The notes under the pieces are model-generated. The model searched no databases and was not told where the DNA came from. It saw only the letters and a program-made list of their open reading frames with translations. Below are positions 12,026 through 21,718 of a DNA stretch of 64,000 bases, piece after piece. The stretch covers positions 124,001-188,000 of the forward strand of contig NZ_JAGO01000010.1 of NCBI RefSeq assembly GCF_000526695.1, given 5' to 3'. Position 1 is the stretch's first letter. The number at the start of each line of letters is the position of its first letter. Source of the stretch: Carnimonas nigrificans ATCC BAA-78 (GTDB lineage: Bacteria > Pseudomonadota > Gammaproteobacteria > Pseudomonadales > Halomonadaceae). The position numbers and the translations under genes are program-made.

Positions 12026-12615
12026 AACGCCTCCAGCCAACGCTGTGCATAACGGCGCGCATCGTTGACAAGCGCAGCACTTCCCGCCAGCCCTGCACGG
12101 GCAATGGCACCTTCCAGCAGGAACGCGATCTGCTGCGCCAGATCATCCGCTTGAACAGAAGAAGGTGACCGCATCTCACGCAAGTGGCCGGCAATAATGC
12201 GCTCGACCTCTTCTTTATGACGACGCACTGCCTCCCGCCCCTGATCCCCTGCCTCAAACTCCCCCGCAGCATTGAGCAGGCCGCAGCCGCGAAATCCCAT
12301 GGAAAAGCGTGATTCAGCGTGATCTACATACGCATCGAAGACAGCAAGCACTGCCGCGAGATGAGAATCCGCGTGCGCTTCACGCTCGCGATAGAACCCC
12401 AGCCATTGGCGATGCCGCTCCTCGATATAGCACGCCACTAGCTCGCTTTTGGAAGCAAAGTGGTTGTAAAGACTTTTTCTTGCCACCCCCGCTTCACGGA
12501 TGATGGCATCAATGCCCGTGGCGTTAATGCCATTGCGGTAAAACAGCAGCGCCGCTGCGGCCAGCAGCCTGTCGCGAGCACCAGCGCCTTGCGCGAGCTC
12601 ACTATCGGGAGCCAT
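12022..12615 (-). CDS. TetR/AcrR-family transcriptional repressor
   Basis: 197-residue regulator. The N-terminal helix-turn-helix covers about residues 15-60, with LLAAAALLFYRNGINATGI and ARKSLYNHFASKSELV, the usual TetR recognition region. The C-terminal ligand domain has a cysteine in GFRGCGLLNAAGEF, a feature of the subgroup that often controls exporters and responds to reactive compounds. The ribosome site is AGGAGG before the ATG at 12615. A good palindromic operator sits 25 bases upstream, so autorepression is likely, together with the coupled EamA gene. Confidence 0.92.
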   Translation of the reverse strand: MAPDSELAQGAGARDRLLAAAALLFYRNGINATGIDAIIREAGVARKSLYNHFASKSELVACYIEERHRQWLGFYREREAHADSHLAAVLAVFDAYVDHAESRFSMGFRGCGLLNAAGEFEAGDQGREAVRRHKEEVERIIAGHLREMRSPSSVQADDLAQQIAFLLEGAIARAGLAGSAALVNDARRYAQRWLEAL

Positions 12616-12639
12616 GGCAACCTCCTGAACAGAACAAAG

Positions 12640-12659
12640 TAGGTAGACCAGTCTATCTA
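12640..12659. promoter_or_regulatory. Candidate TetR operator
   Basis: TAGGTAGACCAGTCTATCTA is an inverted repeat with 8 of 10 arm positions matching. It lies just upstream of the tetR-eamA pair. The core TAGAC-GTCTA resembles operators described for several TetR proteins (NemR, LmrA types). Binding by this regulator is inferred. Confidence 0.72.
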
Positions 12660-12701
12660 TACAACAAACACAAAGAAACCACGACTATTCGCCTATTACC
12701 T

Positions 12702-12740
12702 GTAAAACACCCCGCTACAACCTGGTTGTAGCGGGGTGTT
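12702..12740 (-). terminator. Rho-independent terminator of pgm
   Basis: A perfect 15-bp stem (AACACCCCGCTACAA and its complement, 12706-12740) has a five-base loop. On the minus strand it is followed by TTTTAC. Confidence 0.9.
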
Positions 12741-12766
12741 CCTGAACAGCGCGAGAATGGAAAGGA

Positions 12767-14431
12767 TTAGCCTTCCAGCACCTGATCGACGAGTGCCTTG
12801 GCTTCCTGCTGAATATGCTTCAAGTGCTCTTCGCCCTTAAAGCTCTCCGCGTAGATCTTGTAGACATCTTCGGTGCCGGAAGGACGTGCGGCAAACCAAC
12901 CGTTGTCAGTCTCGACCTTCAAGCCGCCGATAGGGGCATCATTGCCGGGAGCATTGGTCAGAATGCGGGTAATCGGATCACCGGCCAGCGTCGTGGCACT
13001 GACCTGCTCGGGCGACAGCGCCTTGAGCTTGGCTTTCTGCTCGCGGGTCGCGGCAGCATCAATACGCTGATAGACGGGAGCGCCGAAACGCTCGGTCAGC
13101 TCCTGATAATGCTGGCCCGGGTCCTTACCAGTGACCGCGGTAATTTCTGCCGCCAACAGCCCGAGAATGATGCCATCCTTGTCAGTTGACCATACGCTGC
13201 CATCCTTGCGCAGGAAGGTAGCGCCAGCGGACTCTTCACCGCCAAAGCCGAGCTTGCCTTCGACAAGCCCCTGCACAAACCATTTAAGCCCTACCGGCGT
13301 TTCGAACAGCTCTCGCCCCAGCCCCTTGGCGACACGATCAATCATCGCCGAGGAGACCAGGGTTTTACCCACGCCGACGCTTTCGTTCCACTGCGGGCGG
13401 TGAGTAAAGAGATACTCAATTGCCACCGCCAGATAGTGGTTAGGATTCAGAAGCCCGGTTGAGCGCGCGACGATACCATGACGGTCGTGATCGGTATCAC
13501 AGCCGAAGGAGACATCGAAGCTATCCTTGTTGTCGATCATTGCCGCCATCGCGTAGGGCGAGCTGCAATCCATTCGAATCTTGCCGTCCCAGTCACGCGG
13601 CATAAAGCGGAAGGTGGGATCGACATGCTGCGACAGCACCTTCAGCGGCAGCTGATACTGGCTGGCAATGCGCGTCCAGTAGTGAACACCCGCGCCGCCC
13701 AGCGGATCAACGCCAAAGGTCAGCCCTGAATCACGAATGGCGTCCAGATCAATAACCTGCGCAAGGCCATCAACGTACTGGCTGATATAGTCAAATCGTT
13801 GAGTGCTTTCAACATTAAGCGCCGTTTCGTAATCCACGCGCTTCACGCCATCAAGCCCCAGCGTCAACAGCTCATTGGCACGGTCTTCAATCCATTTGGT
13901 GACATCGGTATCAGCCGGGCCGCCATGGGTAGGATTGTATTTAAAGCCGCCATCAGCAGGCGGGTTGTGCGAAGGCGTAATCACGATGCCATCGGCCAGC
14001 CCGTCGCTGCGCCCCTTGTTGTATTCGATAATCGCATTGGAGATAACAGGCGTCGGCGTATAGCCCGGCTCGCCACCGGTCTCCTCGACACCGGCATCAA
14101 TACGTGTCTCGACCCCATTGGCAGCCAGCACTTCAAGTGCCGAGGCAAAGGCCGGCTCTGACAACGCATGCGTATCCATGCCCATGAAGAGCGGGCCATT
14201 GACGCCCTGCTCACGCCTGAATTCACAGATCGCCTGGGTAATGGCAAGAATATGCCACTCGTTAAAGCTGCCAGCGAACGCCGAACCGCGATGACCCGAA
14301 GTACCAAAGGCAACCTTCTGAGCCACATTATCGGGGTCGGGGCGCAACCCGTAATAGCGTGATACCAGTCGAGGCAGATTGGTCAGCATAGCGTCGTCGG
14401 GCAACTGGCCTGCATGGGGATCGATACTCAT
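12767..14431 (-). CDS. pgm: Phosphoglucomutase (alpha-D-glucose phosphate specific)
   Basis: Interconverts glucose-1-phosphate and glucose-6-phosphate, feeding UDP-glucose, polysaccharide and trehalose or glycogen synthesis in the cytoplasm. At 554 residues it matches the long enterobacterial-type Pgm. TSGHRG lies at 44-49, the phosphoserine loop [11 protein letters not shown] has the catalytic Ser at about 154, and the metal loop [10 protein letters not shown] and the substrate loop GGEESAGA are all intact. The long upstream extension of the frame to 14533 lacks similarity; the ATG at 14431 has AGGAA upstream. It appears monocistronic, with its own terminator. Confidence 0.96.
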   Translation of the reverse strand: MSIDPHAGQLPDDAMLTNLPRLVSRYYGLRPDPDNVAQKVAFGTSGHRGSAFAGSFNEWHILAITQAICEFRREQGVNGPLFMGMDTHALSEPAFASALEVLAANGVETRIDAGVEETGGEPGYTPTPVISNAIIEYNKGRSDGLADGIVITPSHNPPADGGFKYNPTHGGPADTDVTKWIEDRANELLTLGLDGVKRVDYETALNVESTQRFDYISQYVDGLAQVIDLDAIRDSGLTFGVDPLGGAGVHYWTRIASQYQLPLKVLSQHVDPTFRFMPRDWDGKIRMDCSSPYAMAAMIDNKDSFDVSFGCDTDHDRHGIVARSTGLLNPNHYLAVAIEYLFTHRPQWNESVGVGKTLVSSAMIDRVAKGLGRELFETPVGLKWFVQGLVEGKLGFGGEESAGATFLRKDGSVWSTDKDGIILGLLAAEITAVTGKDPGQHYQELTERFGAPVYQRIDAAATREQKAKLKALSPEQVSATTLAGDPITRILTNAPGNDAPIGGLKVETDNGWFAARPSGTEDVYKIYAESFKGEEHLKHIQQEAKALVDQVLEG

Positions 14432-14607
14432 AGGGATTCCTGTAGCCACTCGTGTTCGATAAAAAGGTGAATCTATCGAAGTGTACCAGCGGCAGCGCAT
14501 AAAGGCAGGTGAGCGAATGTAAAAGAGTCGCAACCATCTTTATCACTACCGCAATGGCGTTCCATTCTCAGGGGGGGCTGCGGCTGCATTATGGCAGCCC
14601 TTCTTCC

Positions 14608-15894
14608 CTATGAGGCGGCTGAATCTTCCCTAGAACGACCGCTCAGGGCGCGTTTCAACTGCTCACGATCAAGCTGCTTCTCCCACGCTGACATCACGAT
14701 AGTGGCCACGCTATTACCGATGAAGTTGGTCAGCGAGCGGCACTCGCTCATGAAACGGTCAACGCCAAGCACCAGCACAATGGCACTCACCGGCAGGCCC
14801 GGCACCACCGATAACGTCGCCGCGAGTGTCACGAAACCGGCACCGGTCACGCCGCTGGCACCTTTGGAGGTCAGCATCGCCACCAGCAAAATGGTGATCA
14901 GCTGCATGGCGCTCAGTTCGACATTGGTCGCCTGCGCGATAAACAGCACGGCCAGTGTCATATAGATGTTGGTGCCATCCAGGTTGAATGAGTAACCGGT
15001 CGGCACCACCAGCCCCACGACCGAACGCGAGCAGCCAGCACGCTCCATCTTCTGCAATAGCTGCGGCAGCGCTGATTCCGAAGAGCTGGTGCCGAGAATA
15101 ATCAGCAATTCATCCTTGAGATATACAATCAAGCGAATAATGCTGAAACCGCTGAAGCGTGCAATCGCGCCCAGCACGATCAGCACAAACAAGATGGCGG
15201 TCGCATAGAAGCTCAGCACCAGCTCAACCAGCTGAGTCAAGGAACCAACGCCGTACTTGCCCACGGTAAAGGCCATCGCGCCCAGCGCACCAATTGGGGC
15301 CAGCTTGGTGATAAAGCCTACGATCTTGAACAGTACCGCCGAAGCCTGCTCGATGGCCGAGGTGACGTTGCGCCCCTTTTCGCCCAGTGCAGAGAGCCCC
15401 GCGCCGGTCAGAATCGCCACCAGCAGCACCTGTAGAATATTACCTTCGGTAAAAGCGCTGAACATGCTGGAGGGAATGATACTCAGCAGAAAATCGGTAA
15501 CGCTGTGACCGTGCTCCGCCGCTGCGGTATATTTCGCCACCGCGCTGGCATCAAGCGTGGCAGGATCGACATTGAAGCCGTCACCGGGGCGCAGCACCAG
15601 CCCCGCAATCACACCGATCGCCAGCGCAAAGGTCGATACGACTTCAAAGTAGATCAGCGCCTTGCCGCCCACGCGCCCCACTTTTTTCATATCGCCCATG
15701 CCCGCGATGCCAGTCACAACCGTACAGAAAATAACCGGCGCAATAATCATCTTGATCAACTGGATAAACGCATCACCCAGCGGCTTCAGCGATTGCGCCA
15801 GATCAGGGTAGAAATGGCCGAGCGTGATACCTGCCGCAATGGCGATCAGCACTTGAACATAGAGGATGCGGTACCAGGGGGCGCCAGTAGACAT
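14608..15894 (-). CDS. dctA: C4-dicarboxylate/cation symporter, DctA type
   Basis: Inner-membrane secondary carrier of the dicarboxylate/amino acid:cation symporter (GltP/DctA) family, importing succinate, fumarate or malate with protons or sodium. The 428-residue protein has the serine-rich re-entrant loop [15 protein letters not shown] and the helix-7 motif [15 protein letters not shown], and ends with [17 protein letters not shown]. All three are closer to DctA than to glutamate carriers. The substrate is inferred from family. It stands alone between the pgm and polyamine clusters with a 200-base upstream region. Confidence 0.9.
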   Translation of the reverse strand: MSTGAPWYRILYVQVLIAIAAGITLGHFYPDLAQSLKPLGDAFIQLIKMIIAPVIFCTVVTGIAGMGDMKKVGRVGGKALIYFEVVSTFALAIGVIAGLVLRPGDGFNVDPATLDASAVAKYTAAAEHGHSVTDFLLSIIPSSMFSAFTEGNILQVLLVAILTGAGLSALGEKGRNVTSAIEQASAVLFKIVGFITKLAPIGALGAMAFTVGKYGVGSLTQLVELVLSFYATAILFVLIVLGAIARFSGFSIIRLIVYLKDELLIILGTSSSESALPQLLQKMERAGCSRSVVGLVVPTGYSFNLDGTNIYMTLAVLFIAQATNVELSAMQLITILLVAMLTSKGASGVTGAGFVTLAATLSVVPGLPVSAIVLVLGVDRFMSECRSLTNFIGNSVATIVMSAWEKQLDREQLKRALSGRSREDSAAS

Positions 15895-16032
15895 TGTTGC
15901 TATACCAATAGGGGGGTGTTTTTTATGAGGGGCATTACAGTAATGCCATTATCAGTCCAGGTACATAGTGCTTTGGGCGCAAGCCCTTGCCAAGAAAAAC
16001 CTTTCTCAGCCATCAGCCTTCTGCGTGAATGC

Positions 16033-16073
16033 AAGAAAAACGCTGCCAGGGCATTACTCCCTGACAGCGTTTT
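16033..16073 (-). terminator. Terminator at the end of the polyamine cluster
   Basis: Hairpin AAAACGCTG-CAGGG / CCCTG-CAGCGTTTT (16037-16073) with one mismatch pair. On the minus strand it runs into TTTTTCTTGC. Confidence 0.85.
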
Positions 16074-16103
16074 CCTGTAGTTCAATCACTTCTGCTGCGC
16101 TGG

Positions 16104-17180
16104 CTACTGACGACTACGCACCTCGCCCCAAATCTGCTGTAGTAGCTGCAACTGCCTGCCTTCCAACAGCGGCACAAACATCAGCCTGTCACGCTCCTGC
16201 CGATCGGGAGTGGCCTTGATACCTTGCTCGGCAAGCACCGCTTCCGCCCCTTTATTGGGGGTGTAGTAATGGCTGTAGCGCGCATTGAGTGCCGCAATCT
16301 CGGGCCGCTGCATGAACTCGATAAACCGGCGCGCCAGCTCAGGATGCGGGGCGTGAGCAGGAATCGCCAGGGTATCAACGCCGCGCTGGGAACCTTCACT
16401 GGGGATAAAGAAGCCGATATGACGATAGCTATCAGGAGAAGCGTCGCGCCGGTAGTCAAAATCACCGCTGTAGGTCACGGCGACCTTGGCTACCCCGCGC
16501 ACCACCTGATCAATGGCGGCAGTGCTATCGCTAAAGCCCTGGAAATTGGGTCGCTGTAGCGTTGCTGACACCGCCCGCCCCGCCTTTACCCAATCATCCT
16601 GCCCAACACAATCGAAGCCCAACCCCAGCGCCGCACAGCTGGCCCCAAACAGCACCTGAGCATCGCCGCCCAGCAGCGAGAACGGCTGACGAGGGTTCGC
16701 TTTTTCATCAAACAGCGCTTTCCAGCTATGGGGCAGATCCGGCAGGGCCCGGGTGTCATAGATAATGCCGGTAGCACCCCACAGATAAGGCAAGCTGTAG
16801 CGGCCACCCGGATCATAATCGGCCTTCAGAAACTCTTCAGCGATCTGCTGACGTGCCTCAAGCTTGCCCAACGGCTGAATCAGTTTGGCCTCCACCAGAC
16901 GCGGCACGAAGTAATCGGTCGGCACAATAACGTCGTACTGGGCATCACCGCCGCTGCGCAGCTTTGAGAACATCTCGGCGTTGGAGGTGAAGTAGTTCTG
17001 CACAACCCTGGCGTGATACTGCTTTTCAAACTGAGCGATCGCCTTGGGCGATACATAATCCGTCCAGTTATACAGATAAAGCGTTGACTGTTCGGCGGCC
17101 TGGGCACCGCCCGCACCACCGAATAAAACGGCTGCCGCCAGCACAGCTCTGACACCCTGCACCAATGCAGTTTTTCTCAT
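16104..17180 (-). CDS. Second polyamine-type periplasmic binding protein (divergent)
   Basis: Solute-binding protein of the PotD/PotF/SpuD family, 358 residues, with an N-terminal signal peptide ending near AGGAQAAEQ. It shows the family blocks YNWTDYVSP, YDVIVPTDYFVPRL and LWGATGIIYDTR. Compared with the paralogue at 18841-19914, the aromatic residue of the ligand-site motif WVDAMVIP is lost: the aligned sequence is GVDTLAIP, Trp to Gly. That suggests a different ligand, perhaps spermidine or another cation, but the ligand is unproven. It is the last gene of the cluster, 57 bases after puuA, and is followed by a terminator. Confidence 0.88.
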   Translation of the reverse strand: MRKTALVQGVRAVLAAAVLFGGAGGAQAAEQSTLYLYNWTDYVSPKAIAQFEKQYHARVVQNYFTSNAEMFSKLRSGGDAQYDVIVPTDYFVPRLVEAKLIQPLGKLEARQQIAEEFLKADYDPGGRYSLPYLWGATGIIYDTRALPDLPHSWKALFDEKANPRQPFSLLGGDAQVLFGASCAALGLGFDCVGQDDWVKAGRAVSATLQRPNFQGFSDSTAAIDQVVRGVAKVAVTYSGDFDYRRDASPDSYRHIGFFIPSEGSQRGVDTLAIPAHAPHPELARRFIEFMQRPEIAALNARYSHYYTPNKGAEAVLAEQGIKATPDRQERDRLMFVPLLEGRQLQLLQQIWGEVRSRQ

Positions 17181-17237
17181 GCTTACTCCTCACTCATGAA
17201 TGCAACGTCTGCCTGCGTGGGGCGCAGAGTGCCGCGG

Positions 17238-18602
17238 CTATACCCGTAGCAGCAGATGTTCGCGCTCCCATGAGCTGATCACGTTGAAATAGGCCGCATG
17301 TTCGGCACGCTTGACCGCCAGATAGCTGCGCACAAAGCGCTCGCCCAGTACATTCATCAGCGGGCCGCTTTCCGCCAGCATATCCAGGGCAGGAATCACA
17401 TCATCGGGCAGGTCATGGCGCTCGTGTGACGAATAGCCCACCAGCGGTGGACGCGGCTCTGCCTGCTCAAGCATGCCAAGATAGCCGCACGCCAGCGATG
17501 CCGCCATCGCCAGATAGGGGTTGGCATCGGCGCCCGGCAGGCGGTTCTCCACCCGCATATTGGCACTGTCGCTGACCGGCACGCGCAGCCCGACGGTACG
17601 GTTATCGTAGCCCCACTCTGCGTTGGTCGGGGCACTGCCGCTGTGTTCACTGCGATGCAGACGCCGCCATGAATTGATATTGGGTGCGAAGAAGGGCATC
17701 GCCGCAGGCAGGTAGCGCTGCAAGCCGCCAATAAAGTGCAGGAACATACGACTGGGGCCATCTTCATCGGCAAACAGGTTGCGCTCTTCCCCCTGCCGTT
17801 TGAGGCTGTGGTGCAGATGCATAGCGCTGCCCGGTTCATTGGCCATCGGCTTGGCCATGAAGGTGGCGTACATGCCGTGGCGCAGCGCGGTCTCCCTGAG
17901 CGTCCGCTTGAACATGACGATCTGGTCGGCCAGTTTCAGCGGATCGCCGTGCAGGAAGTTGACCTCCATCTGCCCGGCACCCTCTTCATGAATCAAGGTG
18001 TCGAGATTAAGCCCCTGCTGCTCGCAGAAGTCGTACATCTCTTCAAACAGCGGATCGAATTCATTCACCGCATCAATACTGTAGGACTGCCGCCCGTTCT
18101 CCTTCCGTCCTGAGCGCCCTACCGGCGGCTCCAGCGGGTAATCGGCGTCGGTGTTGGTCTTGACCAGGAAGAACTCCATCTCCGGCGCAATCACCGGTTC
18201 CCAGCCACGCTCGGCGTAGAGCGCCAGCACCCTGCGCAGCACATGACGCGGTGATATCTCGACCGGCTCCCCACTCATGTAGGTGCAGTCATGAATAATC
18301 TGCGCCGTCGGTTCGGCAGCCCACGGCACCAGATAGAGCGCATCCGGGTCCGCCATCAGCTGCATATCCAGCTCGGCAAAGTTCCAGAACTTCAAGTCAT
18401 CATCGTCGGGATAACCGCCCGTCACCGTTTGAATAAAGACGGAATCAGGCAAGCGGGGCCGCCCGCCGCGCAGGTATTTGCCGGCAGGCATGATCTTGCC
18501 CTTGAGGCCACCGGTCATATCGGTAACAAGGCACTCAACCTCAGTGATGGCGTGGGTTTCAAACCACTGTTCGATGCGGGGATCAACACTATTGGACGAC
18601 AT
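17238..18602 (-). CDS. puuA: Gamma-glutamylpolyamine synthetase (PuuA/SpuB-like)
   Basis: Glutamine synthetase-fold ligase, 454 residues, predicted to join glutamate to putrescine or a related polyamine with ATP, the first step of the gamma-glutamylated (Puu) pathway. GS motifs are present: VIAPEMEFFLV, GAGQMEVNFLHGDPL, the GSAMHLHHSL metal/ATP block and NAEWGYDNRTVGLRVP. The acidic EVNF and HLHHS loops are those of the PuuA/SpuB branch rather than assimilatory GlnA. An in-frame GTG two codons upstream is possible; I used the ATG at 18602. It lies inside the polyamine transport cluster, which supports the substrate. Confidence 0.9.
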   Translation of the reverse strand: MSSNSVDPRIEQWFETHAITEVECLVTDMTGGLKGKIMPAGKYLRGGRPRLPDSVFIQTVTGGYPDDDDLKFWNFAELDMQLMADPDALYLVPWAAEPTAQIIHDCTYMSGEPVEISPRHVLRRVLALYAERGWEPVIAPEMEFFLVKTNTDADYPLEPPVGRSGRKENGRQSYSIDAVNEFDPLFEEMYDFCEQQGLNLDTLIHEEGAGQMEVNFLHGDPLKLADQIVMFKRTLRETALRHGMYATFMAKPMANEPGSAMHLHHSLKRQGEERNLFADEDGPSRMFLHFIGGLQRYLPAAMPFFAPNINSWRRLHRSEHSGSAPTNAEWGYDNRTVGLRVPVSDSANMRVENRLPGADANPYLAMAASLACGYLGMLEQAEPRPPLVGYSSHERHDLPDDVIPALDMLAESGPLMNVLGERFVRSYLAVKRAEHAAYFNVISSWEREHLLLRV

Positions 18603-18774
18603 GGTCACATCCGAAGAGGATTAAGAGAACGGCACCTTCCCGCCACTGGTGTGCGTTGTAGCAACGCACAAACAGTAGCTGACACTACTCAAGCGCCTTG
18701 TACGCTATGCTGCCATATCCCTTGAAGAAATACTTCACTGGCATGACACGCTGGCACCGCCCGGCTCCCATGAC

Positions 18775-18814
18775 GTAAAAACCCCACATTGCCGGATGGG
18801 CAACATGGGGCTTT
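18775..18814 (-). terminator. Terminator between puuA and the upstream binding-protein gene
   Basis: Read on the minus strand, a stem of GCCCCATGTTGCC with GGCAATGTGGGG is followed by TTTTTACG. It lies downstream of the first binding-protein gene, so transcription of puuA may start separately. Confidence 0.8.
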
Positions 18815-18840
18815 CATCACCGCCTGTTCTTTCAGCAGCC

Positions 18841-19914
18841 TTACTGAGAACGCACCTCACCCCATAGCTGCTGGAAGTCGGTGAGATCCTTGCCTTCAAG
18901 CGCTGGCAGAAAACGAATGCGCTTCATTTCGTCGTCGGTGGGCTGGGAAGGCGCCTTGCGCAGCTCCTCATCCAGGTAAGGAATCGACGCCTGGTTGGGC
19001 GACGAGTAATAGGTCCAGTTCGATAGCTGAGCGCCTACTTTCGCATCAAGAATATAGTTGATAAAGGCATGGGCCAGATCCGGATGCGGCGCTCGCTTGG
19101 GAATCACCATTGCATCGACCCACATCTCGGCGCCCTCTTTTGGCACCACGTATTTCAGATGCTTGAAGCCTTCGGGGTCTTCATTACGCGAGTTGAGGAA
19201 GTCGCCATTGAAGCTGACCCCCACCTTGACCGTTCCACGCGCCAACTGCTGAAGTACCGGCGTGCCATCCACATAGCCGTTGAAGTTGCTGCGCTTGCTG
19301 GTTTTCATCAGCAGCTTGCCCGCATCAATCCAGCTAGCGCGATCCTTGCAGTCATAGCCATGGCCCAGATAGGCGCACGCCGCACCGATCATCACATTAC
19401 CGTCGCCCTGAATGGCAAAAGGCTTGTTGGCGTTGCTCTGCGGATCGAAGATCAGCCCCCAGCTATCGGGAGCATCAGGGAAGGCGCGAGTGTCATACAC
19501 CAGACCGGTAGTGCCCCACTGATAGGCAACGCTGTACTTGCTGTCCTTGTCATAATCAGGATCAGCGAAGCGCGGCATCAGATTCTTGAAGTTGGGCAGC
19601 TTGCTTTTATCAAGCGGCTGCACCAGTCCAGCACTGATCATGCGCGGCACATAGTAGTTGGAAGGCATTACCACGTCGTACTGGGTATCGCCCCCCGACT
19701 GCAAACGCGCGTACATTTCGCCAATGGTGCCGAAGTAGCTCTGTACCACATCGACATCATATTTTTTCTCGAACTGCTTGATAATGGCCGGGTCCATATA
19801 CTCCGACCAGTTCAATACATAGAGCTTGTCCTTGGCGAGTGCCTGCCCCGGCAACAGCGCCAGCCCCAGTGCACACAGCGCCCCAGCACTGGCCAGCTTT
19901 GAAAAAAGTGTCAT
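18841..19914 (-). CDS. potF: Putrescine/polyamine periplasmic binding protein
   Basis: Periplasmic receptor for the polyamine ABC importer encoded just upstream. The 357-residue precursor has a clear signal peptide (MTLFSKLASAGALCALGLAL to GQALA). The ligand-site blocks LNWSEYMDP, DVVMPSNYYVP and MWVDAMVIP keep the Trp, Tyr and Asp residues typical of PotF/SpuD. The ATG at 19914 has AGGGGA nine bases before it; the ATG at 19923 is too close to that site. It lies 69 bases after the last permease gene in the same operon. Confidence 0.92.
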   Translation of the reverse strand: MTLFSKLASAGALCALGLALLPGQALAKDKLYVLNWSEYMDPAIIKQFEKKYDVDVVQSYFGTIGEMYARLQSGGDTQYDVVMPSNYYVPRMISAGLVQPLDKSKLPNFKNLMPRFADPDYDKDSKYSVAYQWGTTGLVYDTRAFPDAPDSWGLIFDPQSNANKPFAIQGDGNVMIGAACAYLGHGYDCKDRASWIDAGKLLMKTSKRSNFNGYVDGTPVLQQLARGTVKVGVSFNGDFLNSRNEDPEGFKHLKYVVPKEGAEMWVDAMVIPKRAPHPDLAHAFINYILDAKVGAQLSNWTYYSSPNQASIPYLDEELRKAPSQPTDDEMKRIRFLPALEGKDLTDFQQLWGEVRSQ

Positions 19915-19983
19915 TGTTTCCATTCCCCTGCACAGCTTGATGGAAAATCCGAATGCCTGACGCCAGCGGCCCCAGGCAGTGAA

Positions 19984-20799
19984 TCAATTAAGATTACCCT
20001 CACGCTTACGCGACTTCAGCGTAAAGATCAGGCTGATCAGCGCAGCCACCAGCACCGCCGCAATCATCAGCGAGCCGATGGCGTTGATATCAGGCGAGAT
20101 ACCGCGACGAATCGCACCCCAGATATAGATCGGCAAGGTAGCGCTCTCCGGCCCCGAGGTGAAGAAGCTGATCACGAAGTCATCGAAAGAGAGCGTAAAG
20201 GCAAGGAAGAACCCAGCCACCAGCGCTGGCTTGATCGCAGGGATCACAAAATAGAGCGCCCGCTTGATCGGCCCCGCGTACAGATCCTTGCTGGCATCAA
20301 ACAGCGCCGCATCCAGATTGACGAAACGGGCGTAAATCAGTAGCGCGACAAAGGGCAACTCAAAGGTGACGTGGGAGATAATCATGGTCAGCATCCCCGG
20401 TTTGAGAATGCCAAACATCGAGTTCAGCCGCACAAAAAACGTCATGTCAGAGATACCGAACACCACGTCGGGCATTACGATCGGCAGATAGATCAGAACA
20501 ATCAGCCAGCCCATGCGCCGCCCGCGGTGGCGATAAAGCCCATAGCCGAGGAAGGTGCCCAGCACCAGCGCAATCACTGACGACGACAGCGCCAGCACCA
20601 TCGAGTTGTAGAAGGCGTGAATAACCGCATCATTGCTGAACAGGCTGACATACCAGCGCAGCGAGAAGCCGGCAAAGGTAGCGGCGCTGTTGATCGCATT
20701 GAAGGAGAACAGCACCACCACCGCCAGCGGCAAATACAGAAAGAGCAGCACAAGCCACCAGAACACTGCAAACGCAGGGTGAGCACGACGTTGTCTCAT
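19984..20799 (-). CDS. potI: Polyamine ABC transporter permease (PotI/PotC-like)
   Basis: Second membrane subunit of the polyamine importer, 271 residues with six predicted segments. The EAA loop is visible as LDAALFDASKDLYAGPIKRALYFVIP-type sequence near residues 170-195. The C-terminal SFDDFVISFFTSGPESATLP is characteristic of PotC/PotI. Its start overlaps the preceding permease stop by four bases, so the two subunits are translationally coupled. Confidence 0.92.
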   Translation of the reverse strand: MRQRRAHPAFAVFWWLVLLFLYLPLAVVVLFSFNAINSAATFAGFSLRWYVSLFSNDAVIHAFYNSMVLALSSSVIALVLGTFLGYGLYRHRGRRMGWLIVLIYLPIVMPDVVFGISDMTFFVRLNSMFGILKPGMLTMIISHVTFELPFVALLIYARFVNLDAALFDASKDLYAGPIKRALYFVIPAIKPALVAGFFLAFTLSFDDFVISFFTSGPESATLPIYIWGAIRRGISPDINAIGSLMIAAVLVAALISLIFTLKSRKREGNLN

Positions 20800-21704
20800 A
20801 TCACGACCTCCTCACCACCGCCGAGGCGGCGCCCCAGCCGCCGTAGCAGCCAGATACCCAGCAGCGTGGCTGCCAGCATCAGAATTGAACCCGCCGCGCC
20901 ATAGGGCCAGTTGGAGCCATCCGCAAACTGGGTCGCGACCAGATTACCGATCATCATGGCGCGGCCACCGCCCAACAATTCAGGCACCACGTACATGCCG
21001 AAGGCGGGAATCATCACCAGCACCAATCCCGCCAATAGCCCTGGCAGGGTTTGCGGCAAAATCGCGGCAAAAAAGGCGCGCAGCGGCGACGCATAGAGAT
21101 CCCGCGCCGCTTCAAGCTGGGACATGTCAAGCTTCTCGAAGGCACTGTAGAGCGGTAGCACCATAAAGGGCAGGAAGTTGTACACCAGCCCCAGCATCAC
21201 CGCGAACGATGAGGGATAAAGCCCCAGTTCGGGCGAAGCCAGCCCCAGCCAGCTTGCCAGAGTGGAAATCGGGGTGCCCGGCGCCAGCAGGTTCATCCAG
21301 CCAAAGGCACGAATTACCTGATTGGTCCATGACGGCACCACGATCGCCAGCAACATCACCACGCGCAGGCTGGGCCGTGCGGTAGAGATGTAATAGGCGA
21401 TGGGATAGGCCACCAGCACCGTCAACGCCGTCGAAAACAGCGTGTAGTAGAGCGAGCGCAAGAGCGTATAGAGGTTGCCGGGGCTCCAGCCAAGGAAGCC
21501 GTAGCCTGCCAGCTGGCGGAACGAATCAACGCTCAGCGGCATTTCAGGCTGGCCGTAGGTGCCGTTGGTCAGAAACGCCATCGACACCAGATAGAGGCTC
21601 GGCAACACCAGAAATAGCGTGATCCAGGCAGCCGAGGGGCCGGTGGTCCACAAAAGATGCAGCACCGCGCTGCCGCGTGATGCAGGCGAGGAAATATTGG
21701 ACAT
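20796..21704 (-). CDS. potH: Polyamine ABC transporter permease (PotH/PotB-like)
   Basis: First membrane subunit of the polyamine importer, 302 residues. The N-terminal periplasmic loop SMAFLTNGTYGQPEMPLSVD and the EAA region LEAARDLYASPLRAFFAAILPQTLPG are PotB/PotH-like. It begins 15 bases after the ATPase stop and overlaps the next permease. Confidence 0.92.
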   Translation of the reverse strand: MSNISSPASRGSAVLHLLWTTGPSAAWITLFLVLPSLYLVSMAFLTNGTYGQPEMPLSVDSFRQLAGYGFLGWSPGNLYTLLRSLYYTLFSTALTVLVAYPIAYYISTARPSLRVVMLLAIVVPSWTNQVIRAFGWMNLLAPGTPISTLASWLGLASPELGLYPSSFAVMLGLVYNFLPFMVLPLYSAFEKLDMSQLEAARDLYASPLRAFFAAILPQTLPGLLAGLVLVMIPAFGMYVVPELLGGGRAMMIGNLVATQFADGSNWPYGAAGSILMLAATLLGIWLLRRLGRRLGGGEEVVI

Positions 21705-21718
21705 CGCTGTGCTCCCGC

